From a virus, in IMG/VR virus record IMGVR_UViG_3300042147_000025, positions 29,121-93,120 of that record: a DNA stretch of 64,000 bases. One strand, given 5' to 3'. This document shows positions 51,665 to 59,315 of the stretch, piece after piece. Position numbers and translations under genes: made by a program. The notes below the pieces were generated by a model. That model did not search any database and was not told where the DNA came from. It was given only the letters and a program-made list of their open reading frames with translations. The stretch's first letter is position 1, and every line of letters begins with the position of its first letter.

Positions 51665-52155
51665 TGAAACTCAAACATCAACTTATGTACATGCGTATTG
51701 CAGAAGCTGCTGCTGAAACATCCTCAGGTGTCAGACTCAAGGTTGGTTGTTGCTTAGTCAAGAATAATGCAGTGATTGCTGTTTCTTATAATGGACTCCC
51801 AAGTTTCCTAGAAGGCCCACTGGAAGATAGGGTTTACAGTAATGGTGCAGGTGGTTGGATGGATGTTGAAGAGTTTAAAGAAATCTATCCCTACCAAGAC
51901 GAAGAAGGACATCACTACAAACTTGTTACTAAGCGAGAGTGCAGGCATGCCGAGAAAAACAGTCTTTTGGCACTGGCTAAAAGCAATGAGAGTGCAATCG
52001 GAGCTTCACTTTTCTGCACACACGCATGTTGTGAGCTTTGTTCAATTGATATCATTGACAGTGGGATTACAAAGGTCTATTATCGTAATGACTACCGAAG
52101 CACAGCGGGTCTTGAATACCTTCGTGCGAATAATGTAGAAGTAATTAAAATTTAA
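51664..52155 (+). CDS. Deoxycytidylate (dCMP) deaminase
   Basis: 163 residues. Zinc-dependent cytidine/dCMP deaminase fold: HAE at about 95-97 (zinc ligand His and catalytic Glu) and the C-T-H-A-C-C-E-L-C block at 118-126 in place of the usual PCxxC. It converts dCMP to dUMP, the substrate for the ThyX encoded at the left of the window, so it feeds dTTP synthesis. Overlaps the upstream stop by one base. Confidence 0.88.
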   Translation: MKLKHQLMYMRIAEAAAETSSGVRLKVGCCLVKNNAVIAVSYNGLPSFLEGPLEDRVYSNGAGGWMDVEEFKEIYPYQDEEGHHYKLVTKRECRHAEKNSLLALAKSNESAIGASLFCTHACCELCSIDIIDSGITKVYYRNDYRSTAGLEYLRANNVEVIKI

Positions 52156-52165
52156 GGAGAACAAA

Positions 52166-52609
52166 ATGTCTGACGTTGAAATGTACAAAGAGGTACAGGA
52201 AGCAAAGAAACTCTCTGACAAGTGGATTCAACCGGAGGAGATGATTGATACTAAAAAAGTTCAGTTGAAAAGTCTCACTGAGTTTGCCAAAGGTTTGGGA
52301 TATACACGTAATCTTTTACAAGGGTATTTTGCGAGCAACGACTACGACAACAAGAAACGTAGCACCGTTTCATTCCAGACAATGGTAAAATTGCACAATA
52401 ACTTCTATCAAGATTGGCATGGTGGTGATCGTTTTAAATCTCCATTTAATTTCAGCACCTACAAGATTCGTAAGGCCCGTGTAGGTAAGATTGTGCATAA
52501 AGTAAGCCTTACAATGTCTAAGAAAACTGGCTACATTCGAGCAGCCAGTAATATTGTAAGTTTTACACACCAAGAGTATGAAGGCTTCCTTGATCTTAAG
52601 TATCTGTGA
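52166..52609 (+). CDS. Hypothetical protein (147 aa)
   Basis: Basic protein with AAGGAG site. A helix-turn-helix-like stretch (SLTEFAKGLGYTRNLLQGYF) near residues 35-55 suggests DNA binding. The rest is not recognised. Confidence 0.55.
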   Translation: MSDVEMYKEVQEAKKLSDKWIQPEEMIDTKKVQLKSLTEFAKGLGYTRNLLQGYFASNDYDNKKRSTVSFQTMVKLHNNFYQDWHGGDRFKSPFNFSTYKIRKARVGKIVHKVSLTMSKKTGYIRAASNIVSFTHQEYEGFLDLKYL

Positions 52610-52617
52610 GGTGAAAC

Positions 52618-52809
52618 ATGGACAGAAGTATTTTGTACCTCTTTTCTGATTCTTCTTGGATGTACGCATGTGAATGGAACCCTAAATTTCACGCAGACAA
52701 AGGAAAATACCACGAAGTAGTTGTGGGTCGTGGTTGGAGTTCCCGTGAAATCAGTGAAATGCTTAAAACTTATTATGAAGAAAATGCATCAACAATATTC
52801 GACCAATAG
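52618..52809 (+). CDS. Hypothetical protein (63 aa)
   Basis: Small, aromatic-rich; GAGG site upstream. Ends just before a strong terminator. No family. Confidence 0.55.
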   Translation: MDRSILYLFSDSSWMYACEWNPKFHADKGKYHEVVVGRGWSSREISEMLKTYYEENASTIFDQ

Positions 52810-52818
52810 AGATTTATA

Positions 52819-52853
52819 GAGGGCTTGGGCATTGTGCTTGAGCCCTCTTTTTG
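52819..52853 (+). terminator. Strong rho-independent terminator
   Basis: GAGGGCT (52819-52825) pairs with AGCCCTC (52841-52847), with further inner pairing, followed by TTTTTG. A TATAAT (52856-52861) right after it may be the -10 of a promoter for the next gene, with TTGTGC 18 bases upstream. Confidence 0.8.
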
Positions 52854-52888
52854 TTTATAATGTCTGTACAAATTAAATAGGAGGTTCT

Positions 52889-53419
52889 ATGAACAATTTA
52901 ACAAGTAAAGCTCGTATATTCTCCATAGCCGCGCACGAAGCTGTTCAACAAAAGAGAAAATACACTGGAGAGTCTTACTACCACCATCCAGCAGAGGTTG
53001 CAATGACTGTCTATGCTGCATATGGTACGGATAATATGATTGCAGCGGCATACCTACACGACGTACAGGAAGATTGCAACATTACAAACGAATTGATTGA
53101 GAAGGAGTTTGGAAAAGAAGTCGCTGAACTTGTTGGCTGGCTTTCAGATGTCTCTAAACCAGAAGATGGTAATCGTGCCAAACGTAAAGAGATTGATCGT
53201 ATGCACACAGCGCAGTCTTCACCACAAGCCAAAACAATCAAACTTGCAGACCTTATCTCAAACAGCAAGTCAATTCTTGAACATGACAAAGATTTCGCAA
53301 AGGTTTATATCAAAGAGAAAGAGTTGTTGCTTGAAGTGCTGACTGAAGGTGATGGTACGTTGTATGCACAGGCTAAAGATATTGTAGAGAAGGCTAAGAA
53401 GGAGCTTGGGATTGAATAA
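52889..53419 (+). CDS. HD-domain protein, MESH1/SpoT-hydrolase-like
   Basis: 176 residues. Pattern: AAHEAVQQKRKYTGESYYHHP near the start (His33 region), LHDVQED at 56-62 (HD plus ED) and IKLADLISN around 117-125 (Asp121). This is the order found in (p)ppGpp hydrolases (SpoT HD, MESH1, small alarmone hydrolases). No synthetase domain is present. It would remove the 3' pyrophosphate of ppGpp, or act on a related nucleotide. AGGAGG site upstream and own promoter candidate. Confidence 0.78.
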   Translation: MNNLTSKARIFSIAAHEAVQQKRKYTGESYYHHPAEVAMTVYAAYGTDNMIAAAYLHDVQEDCNITNELIEKEFGKEVAELVGWLSDVSKPEDGNRAKRKEIDRMHTAQSSPQAKTIKLADLISNSKSILEHDKDFAKVYIKEKELLLEVLTEGDGTLYAQAKDIVEKAKKELGIE

Positions 53420-53660
53420 AATACAGCTAGAAAAGAATCTCACACTGTTGCTTAAAGACCTTTCCAGTGCAGACAAACGTTGCAAGAAGATTTCCAAAGC
53501 CTGTGGTCTAGAGGATAACCATCTTATTGAATATGCTATGGAACAAACTAAGCTTGTGCTTGATTACATTGAAAGTTTGAAAGAAGACCCTTGCACGGAA
53601 TGTGGCCTCACTGGTCAACATAAAATGTCATGTGATACACAATACAAGGATAAACAATGA
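53412..53660 (+). CDS. Hypothetical protein with zinc knuckle (82 aa)
   Basis: Probable TTG start at 53412 (AAGGAG 7 bases upstream), overlapping the HD gene. Helical body and a C-terminal CTECGLTGQHKMSC motif likely to bind zinc. Confidence 0.55.
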   Translation: MNKIQLEKNLTLLLKDLSSADKRCKKISKACGLEDNHLIEYAMEQTKLVLDYIESLKEDPCTECGLTGQHKMSCDTQYKDKQ

Positions 53661-53854
53661 ACTTAGTTAAACAAAGAATTAAATGGGAGTATGAATATCA
53701 CTTTGGAAAAGAGCCTTGGTTTCCAGCCTTCTTAGATTACAAGAAGAATAAGGATTCAGAATCTTTCAGGTTGAATGCTGCCATGGAAGAGTTTTTCTGT
53801 TACACTATCGTACTTGAAGAGAAGCTTGCTCACCTAGAGGGAAAATTAAAATGA
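53657..53854 (+). CDS. Hypothetical protein (65 aa)
   Basis: ATGA overlaps at both ends; aromatic-rich N-terminal half and a helical C-terminus. Unknown. Confidence 0.55.
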   Translation: MNLVKQRIKWEYEYHFGKEPWFPAFLDYKKNKDSESFRLNAAMEEFFCYTIVLEEKLAHLEGKLK

Positions 53855-54519
53855 ATCCAGTAAAATACTTTAGTAAAAATTTCATAGGAAAAGACTTCGT
53901 ATGCGGCGATATTCACGGCTGCTTCAGCAAACTGCAAGAACAATTGTACGTAATTGGATTTGACGAAAAGGTTGACCGTTTGTTCTGTGTAGGCGACTTA
54001 GTAGATCGTGGTCCTGAGTCTCAAGAGTTCTTTACTTGGTTGCGTAAACCTTGGTTCCATTCTGTACGTGGTAATCATGAACAAATGGTTATTGACTCCG
54101 TTCGTGAAGGTGAGCTTGGTCATTCTTCAGGGATGCATGCAATGAATGGGGGTATGTGGTTATATGGGCTGTCTACAGTTGAACAGCAGTGTTATGCACT
54201 GGAAATGGAAGAGATACCTCTAGCTATTGAAGTAGAGACAGCTAAGGGTTTAGTTGGTATTATTCATGCTGAGTGTCCGCTAGGTGATTGGAATCTTTTC
54301 AAATCAATATATGAAAATAACAAAGATCGATTTGATGCTGTTGCTATGTGGGCACGTACTAAGATTACAAATGAAGATAGTTCGGAAGTTGCAGGACTTT
54401 ACAAACTGTACGTAGGTCACACACCAATGAATGATGCAAAGACTCTGGGTAACGTAGAGTATATTGATACTGGTGCGTGTTTCCGTGGTGGTAAGTTTAC
54501 TATTGTGCAGATTAACTAG
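53851..54519 (+). CDS. Serine/threonine protein phosphatase (PPP type)
   Basis: 222 residues. Metallophosphatase motifs GDIHG (19-23), GDLVDRG (48-54) and GNHE (74-77), plus later His residues (IIHAEC, GHTPM). Lambda protein phosphatase is the closest known type. It removes phosphate from proteins and could reverse host kinase signals. Translation is coupled to the small gene before it. Confidence 0.9.
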   Translation: MNPVKYFSKNFIGKDFVCGDIHGCFSKLQEQLYVIGFDEKVDRLFCVGDLVDRGPESQEFFTWLRKPWFHSVRGNHEQMVIDSVREGELGHSSGMHAMNGGMWLYGLSTVEQQCYALEMEEIPLAIEVETAKGLVGIIHAECPLGDWNLFKSIYENNKDRFDAVAMWARTKITNEDSSEVAGLYKLYVGHTPMNDAKTLGNVEYIDTGACFRGGKFTIVQIN

Positions 54520-54530
54520 GAGAAATTAAA

Positions 54531-54893
54531 ATGATCAAGAAAGGAAATCCAGACTTCAAACCGATGTCTGACGCTCAACGCGAAGAAATACGACTTAAAC
54601 GAATTGCAGACCAAGAATACGCACGAGAACACTTGCAACTAGACCGTCCAGACGAAGCATATTGGAAGTCTGAAGCATCTGCCCGAGGAATCCGTATGCC
54701 TCAATGGCACATTCTTGGGAATGAAGTAAAATACATTAAAAGAGCTTGCAAGAAACTTGGCGTTGATGTAAAAGAATACACAGAATCAACAGGCTTTAAA
54801 ACACTCAGGGAATTTGCTGAAACTAACCATAAATTTAATGCTGTAGCCATGGTTGGCTTGGTTATCGAATACGCCGTAGACAAAGGACTCTGA
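54531..54893 (+). CDS. Hypothetical protein (120 aa)
   Basis: Basic and helical, GGAG site upstream. No recognised family. Last gene before a regulatory gap. Confidence 0.55.
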   Translation: MIKKGNPDFKPMSDAQREEIRLKRIADQEYAREHLQLDRPDEAYWKSEASARGIRMPQWHILGNEVKYIKRACKKLGVDVKEYTESTGFKTLREFAETNHKFNAVAMVGLVIEYAVDKGL

Positions 54894-54895
54894 TC

Positions 54896-54948
54896 AATAG
54901 GGTAATTGCGGGAGTAAATAGGGTAAGTTGGCGTAGTTTTACCCTATT
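54896..54948 (+). repeat. AATAGGGTAA repeats: two direct, one inverted
   Basis: AATAGGGTAA occurs at 54896-54905 and 54917-54926, and inverted as TTACCCTATT at 54939-54948. The second and third copies form a 10-bp hairpin with a 12-base loop. No T-run follows, so an operator or protein-binding site is as likely as a terminator. The next gene begins at 55048. Confidence 0.65.
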
Positions 54949-55047
54949 AAAACCGTCCTAGCCAAAAAGAGCTTGCGTACTATGTCTGAGGGTGTTATCC
55001 TTCTTTTAAGGGTATAAAACTCCCTATAGATATTAATGGAGAATATT

Positions 55048-55509
55048 ATGATTAAAAGAATTTTAGCTCTCAGATATGTGTGCAAGAAATATGACTTAAA
55101 ATATCACTTGAAATTCTTCGGTGACGAAGGGTGGATTGCACCTGAAGAGCAGATTATCTGTGTCAGCTTGTTCCAAAAACACTTCTATGAAACCCTCTAT
55201 CACGAAGTGGGACACATGGTGGCAGAAAGGAGTTTGGGCTTTAAGAGGAAATATTTTAAAGCTAGGTGGTTTAGTCGTCTTCAATTCGGTGACTACTATG
55301 ATGTGTTTGTAAGAATTGAGGAAGAAGCTAAGGCTAGTAAATTCGCCATGAGGGTGCTTAAGACTAAGGACAGGACATATCTGAAGAACTCTTGGCACAC
55401 ATACACATCAACAGTTGCTAGGTTGATTCGTTCTGATGAGCTGGATGTGTATGTAAAAACAGTTGCAAAATACAGTAAATACTTTGAAAACAAATTGGAG
55501 ATTAAATGA
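55048..55509 (+). CDS. Zincin-like metalloprotease (HEVGH)
   Basis: 153 residues from ATG 55048 (GGAG upstream). HEVGH at 52-56 is a zinc-metallopeptidase HExxH motif; a later EEEAKASKFAMRVL helix (about 92-105) could supply the third ligand, as in ImmA/IrrE-like proteins. Such enzymes in phages may cut repressors or antitoxins; the target here is unknown. Confidence 0.65.
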   Translation: MIKRILALRYVCKKYDLKYHLKFFGDEGWIAPEEQIICVSLFQKHFYETLYHEVGHMVAERSLGFKRKYFKARWFSRLQFGDYYDVFVRIEEEAKASKFAMRVLKTKDRTYLKNSWHTYTSTVARLIRSDELDVYVKTVAKYSKYFENKLEIK

Positions 55510-55510
55510 A

Positions 55511-55675
55511 ATGTTAGTTCTTATATATCTGATTGTTGCGTTAGTTGTCCTATATGTAGAGGCTATAAATTGCTATAGAGATAAAGTGAAGTTAAATCTT
55601 GTACATGAGGCTGTATTCTCAGTTTTGTGGATTGTAACTCTTCCTCTGGCCATTTACACTATTTGGAAGGAGTAG
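55511..55675 (+). CDS. Two-helix membrane peptide (54 aa)
   Basis: ATG 55511 lies 1 base after the upstream stop. Almost entirely hydrophobic apart from a short polar loop (NCYRDKVKLN), so probably a small inner-membrane hairpin. Unknown function. Confidence 0.5.
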   Translation: MLVLIYLIVALVVLYVEAINCYRDKVKLNLVHEAVFSVLWIVTLPLAIYTIWKE

Positions 55676-55677
55676 AA

Positions 55678-55839
55678 ATGAGTTTATTTGAAGACTGGTA
55701 TCTCACTTATTTCCAAGACTTTATTGATCTTGAGGAAGATCTTATAAAAAATGAAGATGGGGAGTATCTAGACGTGCGGGTGGATTTAATGCACAAAGCC
55801 TTTCTTGCTGGGCAAGTGTTGTGTGAGGAATTTAAATGA
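55678..55839 (+). CDS. Hypothetical protein (53 aa)
   Basis: ATG 55678 behind AAGGAG. Acidic and helical. Stop overlaps the next start. Confidence 0.55.
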   Translation: MSLFEDWYLTYFQDFIDLEEDLIKNEDGEYLDVRVDLMHKAFLAGQVLCEEFK

Positions 55840-56018
55840 CCAGAGAATATTCCCATGACAGAGAAGTGATTAAGGACTTCATCCGCTTCTTGTCAGATCA
55901 GCATAAAGCTTGTGTAATTCAGTTTCCTGATGAGTTTGCAGCTAATAGTTATGTTAACTATCGTTTTATTAACGTTTCAGAAATATTGGAAGAATTTATT
56001 GAGTGGAGAAAGCAGTGA
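55836..56018 (+). CDS. Hypothetical protein (60 aa)
   Basis: ATGA overlap upstream and GTGA overlap with phaZ downstream, so it is translated with the depolymerase gene. No domain recognised. Confidence 0.6.
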   Translation: MTREYSHDREVIKDFIRFLSDQHKACVIQFPDEFAANSYVNYRFINVSEILEEFIEWRKQ

Positions 56019-56848
56019 GCATTCAAATGCAAAACCAGACAATCATGTTAGGGAATCAGTACATATACGTTTCTATTAAGCCGGGGAAGGTTGGGACTGT
56101 TCCTCTGTTGATCATGAATGGCATTGGAGCGAATACAACTTTACTGACTCCTTTTGTCGAAGCTATGCACGAGTCGAATCCTGATATTGAGATTATTACT
56201 TTCGATGTACCGGGAGTTGGTGGTAGTTCTACACCTTCTCTTCCGTACAGGTTTAGTGGCTTGGCTAAGACCGTTGGACAAATGCTTGATTGTCTCAACT
56301 ACGCACAAGTAGATGTACTTGGCCTAAGCTGGGGTGGATTTTTGGCGTGCCAGTTCGCATATGATTACCCACAAAGATGTAAGAAACTAATCCTATGTGC
56401 TACAGCAACAGGCGTAACATCCGTTCCACCTAGTTTTAAGGTGTTGTCGCTGATGGCTTCACCTAGACGCTACTCTGACTCAGCTTATATGATTGAAGTT
56501 GCACCTCTGATCTACGGTGGAAAGTTTAGAACTGATCCTGAGCTAGCAGTTAAATATGCACAGAAGATGGAAGCTAATAGGTCTGAGAATAAAGCTAATG
56601 CCGCTGGATACAAGTTTCAACAGTTAGCTATTTGTTGGTGGAGCAGCTTGTGGATGCTTCCTTACATTAAACAGCCTACACTTTTGCTCGGTGGTAGTGA
56701 TGATCCAATCATTCCATTGTTGAATATGAAGATTATGAAAGGGTTGATTCCTAATTCTAAACTTCATGTAGTGGATGACGGACATCTTTTCCTTCTTTGT
56801 TCAACTGATGTAGTAACACCTATTATTAATGAGTTTTTGGGGAACTAG
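56015..56848 (+). CDS. phaZ: PhaZ-like intracellular polyhydroxyalkanoate depolymerase
   Basis: 277 residues from GTG 56015 (GGAG 6 bases upstream). An alpha/beta hydrolase that follows the Pseudomonas intracellular mcl-PHA depolymerase nearly block for block: PLLIMNGIGAN, FDVPGVGGSSTP, LGLSWGGFLACQFAYDYPQR with nucleophile Ser105, LMASPRRY, the SDDPIIPL block with catalytic Asp (229 or 230) and DDGHLF with His257. Length agrees with that family (about 283). The enzyme would hydrolyse storage-granule polyester to hydroxyalkanoate monomers in the cytoplasm. Family placement is from recall; a search should confirm PhaZ over a generic hydrolase. Confidence 0.85.
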   Translation: MSIQMQNQTIMLGNQYIYVSIKPGKVGTVPLLIMNGIGANTTLLTPFVEAMHESNPDIEIITFDVPGVGGSSTPSLPYRFSGLAKTVGQMLDCLNYAQVDVLGLSWGGFLACQFAYDYPQRCKKLILCATATGVTSVPPSFKVLSLMASPRRYSDSAYMIEVAPLIYGGKFRTDPELAVKYAQKMEANRSENKANAAGYKFQQLAICWWSSLWMLPYIKQPTLLLGGSDDPIIPLLNMKIMKGLIPNSKLHVVDDGHLFLLCSTDVVTPIINEFLGN

Positions 56849-56849
56849 A

Positions 56850-57005
56850 ATGACAGCAAAACAACCGACACCAATGCCTGAAGGGATCAACAGACCAAAG
56901 GCTCCTGCTGCACCTCCTAAGCCAAATAACCTTACACTAGAGCAAGCATTTGATATCATGTTTGAGAGGTACAAGGATGCTCTTGAGGAGTTGAGTGAAA
57001 AATGA
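56850..57005 (+). CDS. Proline-rich small protein (51 aa)
   Basis: ATG 56850 one base after the phaZ stop, GGGGAA site. N-terminal half Pro/Ala/Lys-rich, C-terminal half helical. ATGA overlap with the next gene. A short partner of phaZ is possible but not shown. Confidence 0.5.
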   Translation: MTAKQPTPMPEGINRPKAPAAPPKPNNLTLEQAFDIMFERYKDALEELSEK

Positions 57006-57124
57006 CTACGGAACGCTGCTCCTGTGGAGCTAGAGAGAAGAATAAGTGTAGCAAAGAATCTACTCACGGTTATGGCAAGATGTGCGTGAAGGAATTGAAA
57101 GAGGGGAGTAAGAATGCTGGTTGA
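57002..57124 (+). CDS. Small cysteine-containing protein (40 aa)
   Basis: Cysteines in CSCGAREKNKC and further on could bind one zinc. Overlaps both neighbours. Unknown. Confidence 0.5.
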   Translation: MTTERCSCGAREKNKCSKESTHGYGKMCVKELKEGSKNAG

Positions 57125-57452
57125 AATGGACAAGAGCATGCTTTCTGCATTAATCAAGGGTTGTGATCCAGCCTATGAGATTATGGAACATCCACTGATT
57201 AAATCTAAAGGTTATTATTCGGGTGGGCACAATGACAGATGGAACTGGAACAGTTCTTTTGGAGATTGCACAGAGGAACAGTTGTGGGAGACGTATCAGT
57301 TACTGATTACTCCAATACCAAAGAAGGAAACTTGGTATGAGCAACAAATTAGAGAAATTAAGGCTGTTCTATTAGACGGGCAAGATAGAGGAAATCAAGG
57401 GCAGGTGGATGCTTGCCTATTGGAGATTAAGAGACTGGAGAAATTGATGTGA
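57114..57452 (+). CDS. Hypothetical protein (112 aa)
   Basis: 112 residues with GGGGAG site; aromatic residues in the middle (RWNWNSSFGD) and a helical C-terminus. No family known to me. Confidence 0.55.
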   Translation: MLVEMDKSMLSALIKGCDPAYEIMEHPLIKSKGYYSGGHNDRWNWNSSFGDCTEEQLWETYQLLITPIPKKETWYEQQIREIKAVLLDGQDRGNQGQVDACLLEIKRLEKLM

Positions 57453-57577
57453 CTCAGTTCGAACAAGCTAAACAAAGAGCACGCGAGCTAGATAAACTCC
57501 ACCCTAACTTTATTCACATGGTTGGGATTAGGTATCAGATTATTAGAGTGAGGAAATATGATGAACCAAACAATTGA
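57449..57577 (+). CDS. Small basic protein (42 aa)
   Basis: GTG 57449 overlaps the previous stop, GGAG 8 bases upstream. Overlaps the next gene by 20 bases. Unknown. Confidence 0.45.
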   Translation: MTQFEQAKQRARELDKLHPNFIHMVGIRYQIIRVRKYDEPNN

Positions 57578-57752
57578 AGAACGTATGTTAAGTATAGAAC
57601 AACAATTATCAGAGATCAGAAAAGAATTGGGGGAGAGTTTGGTAAGGTATGAGGATAAGAGCTGGTTGAGTAAGGACACTCCTCAGTTCACCCCAATGAC
57701 ACCTAGCAAGTTTAGAGATAAGATGGATAAACTTTGGGAGGCTAGTAAATGA
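57558..57752 (+). CDS. Coiled-coil small protein (64 aa)
   Basis: GAGG site upstream; the N-terminal half has a heptad pattern (IEERMLSIEQQLSEIRKEL). Unknown function. Confidence 0.5.
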   Translation: MMNQTIEERMLSIEQQLSEIRKELGESLVRYEDKSWLSKDTPQFTPMTPSKFRDKMDKLWEASK

Positions 57753-58084
57753 ATATTGGTTATTTCTTTGACAACTATGAAAGTGCAAAACAGTACGCAG
57801 ATGACTTGTTTGCTTTGATTTCAAGAAACGTTGACACTGCAAAGTTTAAACAGAAAGACTTGTCCATAGAATACTTTGGTAATAAACTACGGTTTATTGT
57901 TATACGATACCCCAAAGATGTGGATAAAATACAAGGTCATGTGTATGACGGCGTGTTCTTGAAATCAATATTTACATCCGAGGTTGATAGGTTTATTCTT
58001 AGTCGTTTCCGTCCTCGGTGTGCTTGTAAGATTGCTGAAGACTCCGATAAGAAAATTACACTAGTTATGGAGAAGCAACCATGA
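57749..58084 (+). CDS. Hypothetical protein (111 aa)
   Basis: Starts in the stop of the gene before. Mixed alpha/beta (beginning NIGYFFDNYESAKQYADDLF), basic C-terminal half with RPRCACK. No recognised domain. Confidence 0.55.
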   Translation: MNIGYFFDNYESAKQYADDLFALISRNVDTAKFKQKDLSIEYFGNKLRFIVIRYPKDVDKIQGHVYDGVFLKSIFTSEVDRFILSRFRPRCACKIAEDSDKKITLVMEKQP

Positions 58085-58377
58085 AAACTCGTAAGACACG
58101 TATTAAGAAGACAACCAAAGCAAGTGGTTCTGTGCAATATACTGCTGAATACAAATGGGGATTTTGGTGGTATCAGTTTAATGACATGATGGCACCTATT
58201 GGTGAACCTCGTTCTATTTGTTACGACTGGATTACTCGTAAAGGGACAGGAAATTTTAATCATTCCCAACAAGAAGCTCAAGACCTAATTGATTTCTATA
58301 TTGCACGGGTTAAACATGTTAACGCTTGTTTGATTGAGAATGAAGTGGTGAAAGTAGAGTGTGAGAGGTATCCATGA
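58081..58377 (+). CDS. Hypothetical basic protein (98 aa)
   Basis: Very basic start (MKTRKTRIKKTTK) followed by an aromatic beta-rich segment (YKWGFWWYQF). Might bind nucleic acid. ATGA overlaps on both sides. Confidence 0.55.
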   Translation: MKTRKTRIKKTTKASGSVQYTAEYKWGFWWYQFNDMMAPIGEPRSICYDWITRKGTGNFNHSQQEAQDLIDFYIARVKHVNACLIENEVVKVECERYP

Positions 58378-58580
58378 AACCTAACGGCTGCAATGTAGAT
58401 GGTTGGGACTTGTTCGAACAGCAGACTAGAGAAGAGTTTGAATATTATGCTGTTCGTAGAGGATATGATATAACACGAGACAGTGAATATAGTTTCTTCT
58501 ATGCGGATAAACGTACAGCGGATGCTTGGGAGATGTATCATCAGGGACATGTTAGTGGGAGGGTGTGGAATGTCTTGTAA
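58374..58580 (+). CDS. Hypothetical protein (68 aa)
   Basis: Coupled to its neighbours; acidic and aromatic. Unknown. Confidence 0.55.
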   Translation: MKPNGCNVDGWDLFEQQTREEFEYYAVRRGYDITRDSEYSFFYADKRTADAWEMYHQGHVSGRVWNVL

Positions 58581-58896
58581 TTGCTATAGCTACAATTGGT
58601 GTGTAGGAGAAGATCCTGAAGTTGTCTTAGAAGTTCCTAAAGAATTACTTCCAATTATCAGACGTGAAACTGTCTGTGTTGATGCTTGCATTGTAAAAGA
58701 TGTTAAGGCACTATGGAAAGCTGGTATTGTGACACATGGAGCTTGCTGTGGGCACAATAGAATTCCAAAGAATATTGTTTTGGATACTAACATCAGTCAA
58801 GACTTAGTAGATAAGTGCAAAGATATTTTAGGGGAGTCCTTTGAGTTATATGCTTGGATGGATGTGGATAAGGTTTATATTACGAGGGTTGGCTAG
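58570..58896 (+). CDS. Cysteine-rich hypothetical protein (108 aa)
   Basis: ATG 58570 overlaps the gene before by 11 bases. Cysteines in CNCYSYNWC, CVDAC and HGACCGHN indicate possible metal binding. No family assigned. Confidence 0.55.
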   Translation: MSCNCYSYNWCVGEDPEVVLEVPKELLPIIRRETVCVDACIVKDVKALWKAGIVTHGACCGHNRIPKNIVLDTNISQDLVDKCKDILGESFELYAWMDVDKVYITRVG

Positions 58897-59081
58897 TGAA
58901 ACCACTAATCCTTAAAACACCAGAAGGACTTTATGTCTGTGAAATACCTATTGAGAATGAACCAGAAGATAATGCCTCTGACAAGGCTTGGTGGATATGG
59001 GCTGCATGTGGGGTAGGGAATAGTCCTGTCGAGGCTTATAATGATTGGGTGCTTGACTATGAGTCAAAATTGGGAGGATAA
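58896..59081 (+). CDS. Hypothetical protein (61 aa)
   Basis: GTG start overlapping the upstream stop by one base. Small acidic protein with a WWIWAACG segment. Unknown. Confidence 0.5.
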   Translation: MKPLILKTPEGLYVCEIPIENEPEDNASDKAWWIWAACGVGNSPVEAYNDWVLDYESKLGG

Positions 59082-59087
59082 GGTGTG

Positions 59088-59315
59088 ATGTCTGATTTCA
59101 AAAGCTGGTACGAAGTTGCTGAATACCTATTAGCTAACAAGTGGAATAGTGTAGACGTAGATAGTACATGGTCATTCACAGAGGATAAGAGTTGGAGTAA
59201 GGTGTATCCTCCTGAAGATGCTAGTGACTATGAGCACTATAAGAATATTGGAGCTGCAATAGAAGACATGATGTATTTTTGTGATGGTGACTTAGGGAGT
59301 GTTAGTAAAGAATGA
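59088..59315 (+). CDS. Hypothetical protein (75 aa)
   Basis: Start at ATG 59088 (GTG 59085 is also possible), GGAGGATAAGG upstream. Acidic, several W. ATGA overlap with the GGQ gene. Confidence 0.55.
   Translation: MSDFKSWYEVAEYLLANKWNSVDVDSTWSFTEDKSWSKVYPPEDASDYEHYKNIGAAIEDMMYFCDGDLGSVSKE

Noticed and set aside
54896-54948. AATAGGGTAA repeats as a CRISPR array
   Set aside because: Only two direct copies, spacers too short and no cas genes. No CRISPR array is present anywhere in the window.
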